Source: Lysinibacter cavernae (GTDB lineage: Bacteria; Actinomycetota; Actinomycetes; Actinomycetales; Microbacteriaceae). From it: DNA of 64,000 nt. A program made the translations under genes and the position numbers. The notes under the pieces are model-generated. The model was given only the letters and a program-made list of their open reading frames with translations. It was not told the origin of the DNA and did not search any database. This document shows, piece by piece, positions 34,794 through 43,274 of the stretch. The stretch's first letter is position 1. Every line of letters begins with the position of its first letter. Location of the stretch: contig NZ_JAAMOX010000001.1 in assembly GCF_011758565.1 (NCBI RefSeq), forward strand, positions 248,001 through 312,000, written 5' to 3'.

Positions 34794-36350
34794 ATGACTG
34801 AACACATCGAAGCGGCAACGTCCGCTCAATCTGGCGCGAGTGCCGCATCCGCTGGCCGCCCCCGCACGCTGGCTGAAAAACTCTGGGACGACCACGTCGT
34901 TGTCCGCGGAGAAGACGGCTCGCCCGACCTCATCTACATTGACCTGCACCTCGTGCACGAGGTCACCAGCCCGCAAGCCTTTGATGGCCTCCGCATGGCC
35001 GACCGCCCGCTGCGTCGGGTTGACCTCACCATCGCAACCGAAGACCACAACACGCCGACGATCAATATCGATCGTGAGATTGCTGACCCAACAAGCCGTA
35101 TCCAGATCGAAACGCTTCGGACCAACTGCGAAGAGTACGGCGTGCGCCTCCACTCGCTCGGCGATAAAGAGCAGGGCATCGTGCACGTTGTTGGGCCCCA
35201 GCTGGGGCTCACCATGCCAGGAATCACCGTGGTGTGTGGCGACTCGCACACCTCAACGCACGGTGCGTTTGGCGCAATGGCGTTTGGCATTGGCACGAGC
35301 GAGGTCGAGCACGTCATGGCCACGCAGACGCTGCCGCTCAAGCCGTTCAAAACCATGGCAATCAATGTTGACGGCGAACTCCGCCCCGGTGTGACGGCCA
35401 AAGACATCATCCTCGCCGTGATCGCCAAGATTGGCACCGGCGGGGGACAGGGCTATGTGCTGGAATACCGTGGCTCCGCAATTCGTTCACTCTCGATGGA
35501 GGGGCGAATGACCATATGCAACATGTCGATCGAGGCGGGCGCGCGGGCCGGCATGGTCGCGCCCGATCAGATCACTTACGACTACGTACAGGGCCGCGAT
35601 CACGCGCCAAAGGGCGCCGATTGGGATGCCGCCGTTGAGTACTGGAACACACTGCCAACCGACGACGGCGCAACGTTCGACGCCGAGGTCTTCCTCGATG
35701 CCAACGAACTTGAGCCATTTGTCACCTGGGGAACCAACCCTGGGCAGGGCGTCCTGCTGAGCGAACGCGTTCCGAACCCTGCCGACATCGAGGACCCAAA
35801 CGAGCGGGCCAACGCAGAGCGCGCCCTCGAATACATGGACCTCACCGCTGGTACCCCGATGAAAGACATTCGGGTAGATACCGTCTTCCTTGGATCGTGC
35901 ACCAACAGCCGGGTTGAAGACCTCACCGCTGCTGCCGAAATCATCCGCGGCAAGAAAAAGGCCGACAACATCCGGATGATGGTCGTTCCCGGGTCAGCCC
36001 GCGTCCGCCTCGAAGCCGAAGCAATGGGCCTCGACAAGGTCTTCACCGACTTTGGTGCTGAATGGCGGTTTGCTGGATGCTCGATGTGCCTCGGCATGAA
36101 CCCTGACCAGCTTGAACCAGGCGAGCGTTGCGCATCAACAAGCAACCGAAACTTTGAAGGACGCCAGGGTAAGGGCGGGCGCACACACCTCGTGTCGCCG
36201 CTGGTTGCCGCAGCCACGGCCATCCGCGGCACGCTGTCCAGCCCGTGGGACCTGTCGGAAGACGCCCGCAACGGCATCAGTCACGATGCTGACCCGTCGG
36301 GAGCATCCGCAACCGATGTCTCGACCAGCGAGCGGAAGGTGACGGTCTAA
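34794..36350 (+). CDS. leuC: 3-isopropylmalate dehydratase large subunit
   Basis: 518 aa from ATG 34794, with GAGAAG upstream; the longer in-frame start at 34734 lies within the leader region. Aconitase-family motifs: [15 protein letters not shown] near 140, FLGSCTNSR near 365, [12 protein letters not shown] near 428, supplying the three cysteine ligands of the 4Fe-4S cluster. With LeuD it isomerises 2-isopropylmalate to 3-isopropylmalate in leucine synthesis. A tail of about 35 residues after the conserved domain is Ser/Asp-rich. leuD starts on the last base of its stop codon. Confidence 0.97.
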   Translation: MTEHIEAATSAQSGASAASAGRPRTLAEKLWDDHVVVRGEDGSPDLIYIDLHLVHEVTSPQAFDGLRMADRPLRRVDLTIATEDHNTPTINIDREIADPTSRIQIETLRTNCEEYGVRLHSLGDKEQGIVHVVGPQLGLTMPGITVVCGDSHTSTHGAFGAMAFGIGTSEVEHVMATQTLPLKPFKTMAINVDGELRPGVTAKDIILAVIAKIGTGGGQGYVLEYRGSAIRSLSMEGRMTICNMSIEAGARAGMVAPDQITYDYVQGRDHAPKGADWDAAVEYWNTLPTDDGATFDAEVFLDANELEPFVTWGTNPGQGVLLSERVPNPADIEDPNERANAERALEYMDLTAGTPMKDIRVDTVFLGSCTNSRVEDLTAAAEIIRGKKKADNIRMMVVPGSARVRLEAEAMGLDKVFTDFGAEWRFAGCSMCLGMNPDQLEPGERCASTSNRNFEGRQGKGGRTHLVSPLVAAATAIRGTLSSPWDLSEDARNGISHDADPSGASATDVSTSERKVTV

Positions 36351-36946
36351 TGGAAAAGTTCGTTACGTTTAGCGGCGTTGCCGCACCACTGAAGCGTTCC
36401 AATGTTGACACCGACCAGATTATTCCAGCGGTCTACCTGAAGCGGGTCACCAAAACCGGTTTCGAAGACGCCCTCTTCGCCCGTTGGCGCCAAGACCCAG
36501 AGTTTGTGCTGAACCAGGAACCGTTTGCCAACGCATCCGTTCTGGTAGCCGGCCCTGACTTTGGCACTGGCTCGTCGCGTGAGCACGCCGTTTGGGCGCT
36601 GCGGGACTACGGCTTCCGTGCCGTCCTCAGCTCTCGCTTTGGCGACATCTTCCGAGGCAACTCGGGCAAACAAGGCTTCCTCGCGGCTCAGGTCGACGAG
36701 GCGGATATCGAGAAGATCTGGGCCGCCATTGAGGCGAACCCGGGTATTGAAGCCACCATTAACCTGGAAGACCGCGTTGCTTCGGTTGCCGACCTGACCG
36801 TCGGCTTCAGCATCGACGACTACACTAGGTGGCGGCTCATGGAGGGGCTTGACGACATCGCCCTGACTCTCCGTGACGAAAGCAAAATTACAGAATTCGA
36901 AGCGCGTCGCCCATCGTGGCTACCCCAAACACTCCCGGTGAACTAG
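36350..36946 (+). CDS. leuD: 3-isopropylmalate dehydratase small subunit
   Basis: 198 aa, standard length. The swivel-domain signature is intact: [16 protein letters not shown] near 17-32 and [17 protein letters not shown] near 64-80. It partners LeuC. The start overlaps the leuC stop by one base (TAATG), indicating coupled translation. murA follows after one base. Confidence 0.97.
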   Translation: MEKFVTFSGVAAPLKRSNVDTDQIIPAVYLKRVTKTGFEDALFARWRQDPEFVLNQEPFANASVLVAGPDFGTGSSREHAVWALRDYGFRAVLSSRFGDIFRGNSGKQGFLAAQVDEADIEKIWAAIEANPGIEATINLEDRVASVADLTVGFSIDDYTRWRLMEGLDDIALTLRDESKITEFEARRPSWLPQTLPVN

Positions 36947-36947
36947 T

Positions 36948-38333
36948 TTGACAAACAACGAAAACGACGACCTTTCGACCGACGCCCAGAAAGCCGGCGC
37001 TCGAGTAGGACTCACCTCCGACCAGATCATCATCAACGGCGGACGCCCTCTTCAAGGTCGTATCGAAGTTCGCGGTGCAAAGAACCTCGCAACCAAAGCA
37101 ATGGTGGCAGCCCTTCTTGGGCAGACCCCTAGCTTGCTGCGCAACGTTCCAAACATCAGTGATGTGCGCGTCGTTGCAGGGCTGTTGGCCCTGCACGGCG
37201 TGCAGATCACCAAGGGCGAACAACCTGGTGATTACGTGCTCGACCCGAGCAACGTTGAATCGGCCCACATGGCCGACATCGACGCGCACGCGGGTAGCTC
37301 ACGCATCCCCATCCTGTTCTGCGGACCGCTGCTGCACCGCCTTGGTGAGGCATTCATTCCCGATCTTGGCGGCTGCCGCATCGGCGACCGCCCGATCGAT
37401 TTCCACCTCGACGCCCTGCGCAAATTTGGTGCGGTAGTTGAGAAACTGCCGAGCGGCATCCGGATGACGGCCCCCAACGGTCTACACGGTGCCGACATTG
37501 AGCTTCCATACCCAAGCGTTGGCGCGACGGAGCAGGTTCTGTTGACCTCGGTGCTTGCCTCGGGAACCACCGAGCTCAAGAACGCAGCCATCGAGCCAGA
37601 GATCATGGATCTCATTGCGATCCTGCAGAAGATGGGCGCCATCATCAATGTTGAGCCCAACCGGGTCATCTTCATTGAGGGCGTCGACGAGCTGCACGGT
37701 TATAAGCACTCGGCCATCTTTGACCGCAACGAGGCTGCTAGCTGGGCCGCCGCCGCGCTGGCGACGGAGGGAGACATCTTCGTTGGCGGAGCGCGCCAAG
37801 AAGAGATGATGACCTTCCTCAACGTCTTCCGCAAGGTTGGCGGGGCATTCGAGATCGAGGATGACGGCATCCGTTTCTACCACCCGGGTGGAGAGCTGAA
37901 GCCCGTTGTCATCGAGACCGACGTGCACCCCGGCTTCATGACCGACTGGCAGCAGCCGCTCGTTGTGGCGCTCGCCAAGGCAAACGGTGTGTCAACCATC
38001 CACGAGACCGTCTACGAGAATCGTTTTGGGTTCACGGATGCGCTCAACAAGATGGGCGCCGACATCGTCGTGTACAAAGACGGACTCGAAGGTTATAAGC
38101 GCCGCGTTGCCCGCCGCGACTTTGAGCAGGCCGCGGTAATTACCGGTCCGACCAAGCTCACGGGTGCCGATGTTGAGGTCCCAGACCTCCGTGGTGGTTT
38201 CAGTCACCTCATCGCGGCGCTGACCGCCGAGGGGCAGTCGACTGTGAGTAACGTGGGAATCATTTCTCGCGGCTACGAAGACTTCATCGGCAAGCTTCGC
38301 GCGCTCGGTGCAGACTTCGTGTTCGAAGCCTAA
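36948..38333 (+). CDS. murA: UDP-N-acetylglucosamine 1-carboxyvinyltransferase
   Basis: 461 aa, TTG start one base after leuD. EPSP-synthase-fold enzyme of the first committed step of peptidoglycan synthesis, adding enolpyruvate from PEP to UDP-GlcNAc. GAKN at 43-46 and the active-site loop GGCRIGDRPID with Cys143 (position of E. coli Cys115) are present; the Cys rather than Asp implies a fosfomycin-reactive site. It has an extra N-terminal stretch of about 25 residues. Although cell-wall related, it is joined to leuCD, an arrangement usual in related actinobacteria as far as I recall. A terminator follows. Confidence 0.95.
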   Translation: MTNNENDDLSTDAQKAGARVGLTSDQIIINGGRPLQGRIEVRGAKNLATKAMVAALLGQTPSLLRNVPNISDVRVVAGLLALHGVQITKGEQPGDYVLDPSNVESAHMADIDAHAGSSRIPILFCGPLLHRLGEAFIPDLGGCRIGDRPIDFHLDALRKFGAVVEKLPSGIRMTAPNGLHGADIELPYPSVGATEQVLLTSVLASGTTELKNAAIEPEIMDLIAILQKMGAIINVEPNRVIFIEGVDELHGYKHSAIFDRNEAASWAAAALATEGDIFVGGARQEEMMTFLNVFRKVGGAFEIEDDGIRFYHPGGELKPVVIETDVHPGFMTDWQQPLVVALAKANGVSTIHETVYENRFGFTDALNKMGADIVVYKDGLEGYKRRVARRDFEQAAVITGPTKLTGADVEVPDLRGGFSHLIAALTAEGQSTVSNVGIISRGYEDFIGKLRALGADFVFEA

Positions 38334-38363
38334 GCAGTTTCCCCGGGTTTGCGCCCGTCTGCA

Positions 38364-38396
38364 GGTTGAGCCCGTCCCATTCGGACGGGCTCAACC
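38364..38396 (+). terminator. Rho-independent terminator after murA
   Basis: A 14-bp perfect stem (38364-38377 with 38383-38396) around a 5-nt loop, followed by TCGTT. It ends the leuC-leuD-murA unit. Confidence 0.88.
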
Positions 38397-38475
38397 TCGT
38401 TAACGGATGCCGGTGGATGCCGAGGCGCACGCCGGGCGCACCGCCCAACATGCGCGCGCTGTCGGCGGAATAGGG

Positions 38476-38481
38476 AATAAT
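38476..38481 (+). promoter_or_regulatory. -10 hexamer of a probable leaderless promoter (acyltransferase gene)
   Basis: AATAAT (in GGGAATAAT) ends 6 nt before the GTG at 38488, supporting this start over the upstream in-frame ATG at 38407. Confidence 0.5.
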
Positions 38482-38487
38482 CGAAAT

Positions 38488-39252
38488 GTGACTTCATCTC
38501 AGACCTCCACCAAGCGACGCACGCCAGAGAAATCTCGGCCGTCTGCCTTTTGGGTGCTCGCTTCCCTGATCATCCCGATCTGGAGTCTCATGGTGAAGTA
38601 TCGATTTGTCGATCGGGAGAAGCTGCCGGCAACTGGCGCATTCATCCTCTCGCCGAATCACTACAGCGAGATCGACCCGGTTGTGATGGGCGCCGCAGTG
38701 TGGCACCTCGGGCGTGCACCTCGCTTCATGGCGAAGGCCAGCCTGTTTAAGGTTCCCGTTCTCGGCTGGCTCATGCGCAAGTCGGGCCAGATTCCGGTTG
38801 AGCGCGCTGGGGGTACGGCGTCGGTCGCCCCCATCAAGGCTGCAAAAGAACTTGTTGAGCATGGCCGCGGGGTCATCATCTATCCAGAAGGGTCGCTCAC
38901 ACGCGATCCAGATCTGTGGCCGATGCGCGGCAAGAGCGGTGCGGTTCGCCTCGCGCTGCAGGGTGACATTCCGCTCATCCCGAGTGCGCACTGGGGAACC
39001 CAAGAACTCATGCCGCGGTACGGCAAGAAGATTCATCCGTTCCCTCGCAAGAAGATTTCGGTCATCATCGGTGATCCCGTCGATCTTTCTGAGTTCAAGG
39101 GACGCCCCCTCGACCAGAAGACGCTCAACGAGGCAACCGATAAACTCATGGCGGCCATCTCCGTTCTGCTTGGCAAGCTTCGCGATGAGCAGCCGCCCGC
39201 CGAGCGCTGGGACCCGACCAGAAACAACCAAACAGAAACAGGAAAATTTTGA
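38488..39252 (+). CDS. 1-acyl-sn-glycerol-3-phosphate acyltransferase (PlsC-like)
   Basis: 254 aa from GTG 38488. The acyltransferase block I NHYSEID (HX4D) and block III YPEGSLTRD are present, with one hydrophobic N-terminal segment near 20-36 that anchors the enzyme to the inner face of the membrane. It acylates lysophosphatidic acid in phospholipid synthesis. The gene overlaps gpsA by 4 nt (TTGA), coupling acyl transfer with supply of glycerol-3-phosphate. Lysophospholipid specificity is inferred from family and context. Confidence 0.92.
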   Translation: MTSSQTSTKRRTPEKSRPSAFWVLASLIIPIWSLMVKYRFVDREKLPATGAFILSPNHYSEIDPVVMGAAVWHLGRAPRFMAKASLFKVPVLGWLMRKSGQIPVERAGGTASVAPIKAAKELVEHGRGVIIYPEGSLTRDPDLWPMRGKSGAVRLALQGDIPLIPSAHWGTQELMPRYGKKIHPFPRKKISVIIGDPVDLSEFKGRPLDQKTLNEATDKLMAAISVLLGKLRDEQPPAERWDPTRNNQTETGKF

Positions 39253-40349
39253 CGCCACGTGGTGCCACCGGCCTACAGAAAGCCGCTCGCAGACGCGTAG
39301 CGGTTGTTGGGGCTGGCAGTTGGGGAACGAGCTTTGCCAAGATCCTTGGTGACGCCGGATGCGACGTTGTTATGTGGGCGAGGCGCCCTGAGGTCGCTCG
39401 TGAAATCTCAGTAGCGAAGCGCAACAGCAGTTACCTTCCGGGAATCATTCTTCCGCTTTCTGTGACCGCAACGTCCGACCTGCACGAAGCCGTTGCGGGG
39501 GCAAGTCTCGTGTTTCTCGCCGTGCCAGCCCAGACGCTTCGCGATAATCTTCGCGATATCGAGGCATCCCTCGACGAGGGCGCCGCATTGGTGAGCCTCA
39601 TGAAGGGAGTCGAGAAGGGCACCAACCTTCGGATGAGCCAGGTCATCGAAGAGACCCTAGACTTCGATCCAGATCGAATTGCCGTTATTTCCGGCCCAAA
39701 CCTTGCGCTTGAGATCGCGCAGGAACAGCCGACCGCCGCGGTCGCTTCGTCCCGAAATCTTGAGCTTGCCCAGACCGTGGCGATGGCATCGGCCACGCCG
39801 TATTTCAAGACGTTTGTGAACGTTGACGTTATCGGAACCGAGTTTGGTGGTGTGCTCAAGAACCTCATCGCCCTCGCCATCGGCATCGTAGATGGTGTTG
39901 GCTACGGCGAAAACACCAAGGCGTCCATCATCACGCGCGGGCTTGTCGAAATGACCGATTTTGCGGTTGCCTTTGGTGCAGAGACCCCAACGCTTCAGGG
40001 GCTTGCCGGGCTTGGCGACCTCATCGCTACCTGCCAGTCGCCGCTGTCGCGAAATAACACCGCCGGTCGTTTGCTCGGCCAGGGCTATAACCTCGACGAC
40101 GTTGTTGCGCAGATGAATCAAACGGCAGAGGGCATCTCTTCGGTTGCTCCCGTGCTGGCTCTCGCGCGAAGCCGCGGAGTGGACATGCCTATCGTTGAGC
40201 AGGTTTCGATGGTGCTTCAGGGTACGCTTTCTCCGAAGAACCTTGCCCCCCACCTCACAACTGAAGACGGTGTACCGCAGCCCGAAAGCTCAGACGCTAT
40301 CCCAGTTGTGAAGGGCTGGCGTCGCCTGTTTGGCTCGACCAAGAAATAG
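39249..40349 (+). CDS. gpsA: Glycerol-3-phosphate dehydrogenase [NAD(P)+]
   Basis: 366 aa with a TTG start overlapping the acyltransferase stop; AGGAAAA precedes it. Rossmann motif GAGSWGTSFAKIL near 22-34, SGPNLALEIA near 145 and the catalytic region KNLIALAIGIVDG near 205 identify GpsA, which reduces dihydroxyacetone phosphate to sn-glycerol-3-phosphate for lipid synthesis. It is about 30 residues longer than typical at the C-terminus. It lies between the acyltransferase and ddl genes in one direction. Confidence 0.96.
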   Translation: MTPRGATGLQKAARRRVAVVGAGSWGTSFAKILGDAGCDVVMWARRPEVAREISVAKRNSSYLPGIILPLSVTATSDLHEAVAGASLVFLAVPAQTLRDNLRDIEASLDEGAALVSLMKGVEKGTNLRMSQVIEETLDFDPDRIAVISGPNLALEIAQEQPTAAVASSRNLELAQTVAMASATPYFKTFVNVDVIGTEFGGVLKNLIALAIGIVDGVGYGENTKASIITRGLVEMTDFAVAFGAETPTLQGLAGLGDLIATCQSPLSRNNTAGRLLGQGYNLDDVVAQMNQTAEGISSVAPVLALARSRGVDMPIVEQVSMVLQGTLSPKNLAPHLTTEDGVPQPESSDAIPVVKGWRRLFGSTKK

Positions 40350-40435
40350 TTTTGCCCGCACGATCGTCGCGAACCAACATCGCCGCGGCCGAGCGGTCAC
40401 CCCATGTACATACCCAGAGGGATGAGGAAACACGC

Positions 40436-41542
40436 ATGTCCGACACACGAGTGCGAGTGGTGCTGCTGTTTGGCGGGCGCTCAAGCGAGCACGAGATTAG
40501 CTGTGCGACGGCGAGTGGCGTGCTCTCGGCCATCGACCGCGAACGGTTTGAGGTCATCCCGGTTGGTATCACCTCCGACGGAGCATTCACGCTTGAGGAA
40601 GACAGCGTCTCAAAGTTTGCCCTGAACCCGGGCAGCATGCCTCGGGTGCATGACAACGGGACGCGCATCCACTGGCCAGAGAGCAGCGCGAGCCGTGAAC
40701 TTCGCGTGCGTGAAGCTGACGGCACAGAGCGCTCGCTTGGTGACGTCGACGTCGTATTCCCCGTGCTGCACGGGCCGTACGGCGAAGACGGCACGATCCA
40801 GGGCCTCCTTGAGCTCATCTCAATTCCGTTTGTTGGTTCAGGCGTGCTCGCGTCTGCGCTTGGCATGGATAAGCATTTCACCAAAATGGTGCTTCAGCAC
40901 GCCGGTCTTGCGGTTGCTCCGTGGCGCACCGTGAGCGTTGCCGATCTGCGTCGGGACCCAGCGATTGCCAATCGGGCAGCCGAGCAACTCGGGTTTCCCG
41001 TGTTTGTGAAGCCCTCACGCGCAGGCTCAAGCGTTGGGGTGACCAAGGTCAGCGCGCTGAGCGATCTTGACGCTGCCCTGCAGATAGCCTTTGAGTCTGA
41101 CGACCGAGTGCTGATTGAAGCTACGGTTACCGGTCGAGAGATTGAGCTTGCCGTGCTTGAAGGTCGAGCCGGGGCTCCAACCCGAGTATCGGTCGCGGGC
41201 GAGGTAGTCGTGACTGGCCGCGAGTTTTATGACTACGAGGCAAAATACCTTGGAGCCGACGGCATCGACCTGGTGTGCCCAGCCGTTGTGACCGATGCTG
41301 AGCTTGCGCAGCTGCAAGACCAGGCCGCTCGCTGTTTCGAGGCGATCGGATGCGCTGGCCTTGCCCGTGTTGACTTTTTCCTGACTGAGACCGGCCCAGT
41401 GATCAACGAGATCAACACCATGCCAGGATTCACCCCGATTTCGATGTTCCCAACCTGCTGGGACCGCTCGGGCCTCGCCTATCCTGACCTTATTGCCGAA
41501 CTCATCACGCTGGCGCAGGACCGCACGGCTTTCTCCGGATAG
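40436..41542 (+). CDS. ddl: D-alanine--D-alanine ligase
   Basis: 368 aa from ATG 40436, 5 nt after GAGGAAA. ATP-grasp ligase: LLFGGRSSEHEIS near 9-21, FPVLHGPYGEDGTIQGLLE near 105, FVKPSRAGSSVG near 190 and NEINTMPGFTPISMFP near 325. It makes the D-Ala-D-Ala dipeptide for peptidoglycan stem peptides in the cytosol. It is in the conserved gpsA-ddl-DUF3515-thiL neighbourhood and ends at a hairpin shared with the convergent lipoprotein gene. Confidence 0.97.
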   Translation: MSDTRVRVVLLFGGRSSEHEISCATASGVLSAIDRERFEVIPVGITSDGAFTLEEDSVSKFALNPGSMPRVHDNGTRIHWPESSASRELRVREADGTERSLGDVDVVFPVLHGPYGEDGTIQGLLELISIPFVGSGVLASALGMDKHFTKMVLQHAGLAVAPWRTVSVADLRRDPAIANRAAEQLGFPVFVKPSRAGSSVGVTKVSALSDLDAALQIAFESDDRVLIEATVTGREIELAVLEGRAGAPTRVSVAGEVVVTGREFYDYEAKYLGADGIDLVCPAVVTDAELAQLQDQAARCFEAIGCAGLARVDFFLTETGPVINEINTMPGFTPISMFPTCWDRSGLAYPDLIAELITLAQDRTAFSG

Positions 41543-41565
41543 CGCACGCGGTACCGTTCGTGAAC

Positions 41566-41603
41566 GCAGCAACCCACCCCGCCGTAGATGGATGGGTTGC
41601 TGC
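41566..41603. terminator. Hairpin between ddl and DUF3515 genes
   Basis: GCAGCAACCCA (41566-41576) pairs with 41593-41603; it lies between convergent genes. Confidence 0.65.
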
Positions 41604-41614
41604 CTAATCAGACG

Positions 41615-42130
41615 TTACTGCGCGTCGTCGATGTTGAGCTCTTCGACGGTTGTGCACTTGCGCGTTTGGGGGAGCTCTGCGACCGCGTTGGAGAGATCCA
41701 TGAGCGCGGTGGTGCCACTGACAGGCGGCTCGGCATTGTCATCGATAATGACCTCGAGCCCCGGCGAACGGCCATAGGCCTCGAATCGGTAGAGCGGAGC
41801 GCGAGAGTCGTCGCGAATCCAGTCAACCCCGTTGAGGGTGACGCACGGCAGGTCGGTTGGCCCTGTTGGCTGTATCCCGCAGTACAGCAGGATGCTGGCG
41901 GGATTTCCCCACGCAGACGTTGCCTGCGCGTTGGTATACCGCTGTTGCTGGCCAGCGACCTCGTCTGGAAGGCGAACCATGACCTCGGCACAGGCCGGGT
42001 TGTTGGCGTCTTCGGCCGGTTGCAGCGGAACTTCGCTTGCGCACCCCGTGAGGGTGATCATGAGGATGCCCGCTGAGGCAAGGCCAAGAATGGCTCGTGC
42101 GCGGTTGCCGCGTCGAATGTGGTTTTGCAC
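41615..42130 (-). CDS. DUF3515 family lipoprotein
   Basis: 171 aa, GTG start. A basic N-terminus and hydrophobic core end in the lipobox LTGC (Cys30), so the mature protein is a membrane-anchored lipoprotein on the outer face. The remainder carries conserved cysteines (CAEV, YCG, PCV, KCTT) and WIRDD, typical of DUF3515. The family is actinobacterial, of unknown function, and sits regularly between ddl and thiL. Its -10 box (TAGCCT, 42137-42142 on the minus strand) lies 6 nt before the GTG and overlaps the thiL box. Confidence 0.9.
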   Translation of the reverse strand: MQNHIRRGNRARAILGLASAGILMITLTGCASEVPLQPAEDANNPACAEVMVRLPDEVAGQQQRYTNAQATSAWGNPASILLYCGIQPTGPTDLPCVTLNGVDWIRDDSRAPLYRFEAYGRSPGLEVIIDDNAEPPVSGTTALMDLSNAVAELPQTRKCTTVEELNIDDAQ

Positions 42131-42136
42131 CCTTTC

Positions 42137-42146
42137 AGGCTACCGT
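42137..42146. promoter_or_regulatory. Overlapping divergent -10 boxes of DUF3515 and thiL
   Basis: TAGCCT on the minus strand (42137-42142) and TACCGT on the plus strand (42141-42146) share two bases. They are 6 nt from GTG 42130 and 7 nt from ATG 42154, so the two leaderless promoters should exclude one another. Confidence 0.55.
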
Positions 42147-42153
42147 GTGTTCT

Positions 42154-43155
42154 ATGGAACTCCCTGCCACGCCCGCCGCGACCCAGTCATCCTCTCCGCG
42201 AGTTTCTGATCTTTCGGAAGGGGAGCTCCTCCAGCTCATTCTTGCGCAGTTTCATGAAGCGAAGACCTCGGTTGTTGGCCCAGGGGACGATGCTGCTGTG
42301 TTGGCTCCAGGCGGCAACATCGTGATCACAACCGACATGATGATTGAGGGTCCGGATTTTCGGCGCGCCTGGCATTCGGGGTTTGAACTCGGTTGGAAAG
42401 CGGCTGCGACAAACCTGTCGGACGTTGCCGCAATGGGGGCTCGCCCGAGCGGGCTCACGGTAGCGCTTGCTTCCCCTAGCGATGTGCCCGCCGCCTACCT
42501 GGTTGAGATTGCCAGAGGGTTTGACGCCGCGTGTCAGACGCTTGCGCCCGGCTGTGGTGTTGTTGGGGGCGACTTGTCGACCGCGCCTGTGCTGTCCCTG
42601 TCTATCACTGCCCTTGGCAATCTTGAGGGTCGGCAACCGGTTCTGCGGTCCGGCGCTCAACCAGGGGATGTTGTTGCGGTCGCGGGGGATCTGGGACTCG
42701 CGGCGGCTGGGCTTTCTCTGCTCTTTGATCGATGCGTTGATGCTTCCGGTGCCGCCAGTGCTGAGGGCATCGCCGGGCTGTGGGCCGAGCATCCGGAACT
42801 CCTCGCAGCCCAGCTCGCGCCGAGCCCGCCAATCCCGCTTGGGATTGAGGCGGCGCAGCACGGCGCATCCTCCATGATTGATATTTCGGACTCGCTGAGC
42901 CTCGACGCCTCACGGGTCGCGCGGGCAAGCGGCGTTTCGATTAACCTGTTTCGGGATCAGCTCGGTGCGTACGCCGATGATGCGCTCACCGGCGGCGAGG
43001 ACCACGCACTGCTCGCGACGTTTCTGCCTGGCTCTGTGCCTCACGGATTTCGGGTTATTGGCGAGGTTGGTCCGCTGTCGGAGTCTCCGCTGAGCGTCGA
43101 TGGCGTGGCAACCGTCGGCCGCGGCTGGGACCCGTTTGACTCGTCGCGCCGCTAG
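42154..43155 (+). CDS. thiL: Thiamine-monophosphate kinase
   Basis: 333 aa from ATG 42154. The PurM-like fold shows GPGDDAAVL near 44-52, TTDMMIEGPDF near 62, NLSDVAAMGARP near 88, GGDLSTAP near 132 and IDISDSLSLDASR near 245. ThiL phosphorylates thiamine monophosphate to the active cofactor thiamine diphosphate. It ends upstream of the first palindromic repeat. Confidence 0.95.
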   Translation: MELPATPAATQSSSPRVSDLSEGELLQLILAQFHEAKTSVVGPGDDAAVLAPGGNIVITTDMMIEGPDFRRAWHSGFELGWKAAATNLSDVAAMGARPSGLTVALASPSDVPAAYLVEIARGFDAACQTLAPGCGVVGGDLSTAPVLSLSITALGNLEGRQPVLRSGAQPGDVVAVAGDLGLAAAGLSLLFDRCVDASGAASAEGIAGLWAEHPELLAAQLAPSPPIPLGIEAAQHGASSMIDISDSLSLDASRVARASGVSINLFRDQLGAYADDALTGGEDHALLATFLPGSVPHGFRVIGEVGPLSESPLSVDGVATVGRGWDPFDSSRR

Positions 43156-43178
43156 GTCTCGCGAGGCTCAGACTTTCC

Positions 43179-43236
43179 ACCTGACCCAAATGTGCCTATT
43201 AGGCGGAGAATAGACACATTTGGGTCAGGTCGATTC
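43179..43236. repeat. Palindromic repeat, copy 1
   Basis: ACCTGACCCAAATGTGC and following bases (43179-43200) pair with 43209-43230, 22 bp with one mismatch, 8-nt loop; GTCGATT follows at 43229-43235. Nearly the same unit recurs at 46332-46387. It lies between the convergent thiL and pucR-type genes and may also work as a bidirectional terminator. Confidence 0.82.
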
Positions 43237-43274
43237 TGGTTCGGAGCGGGGTGTGGCGGGCGCGATCGATCGCA

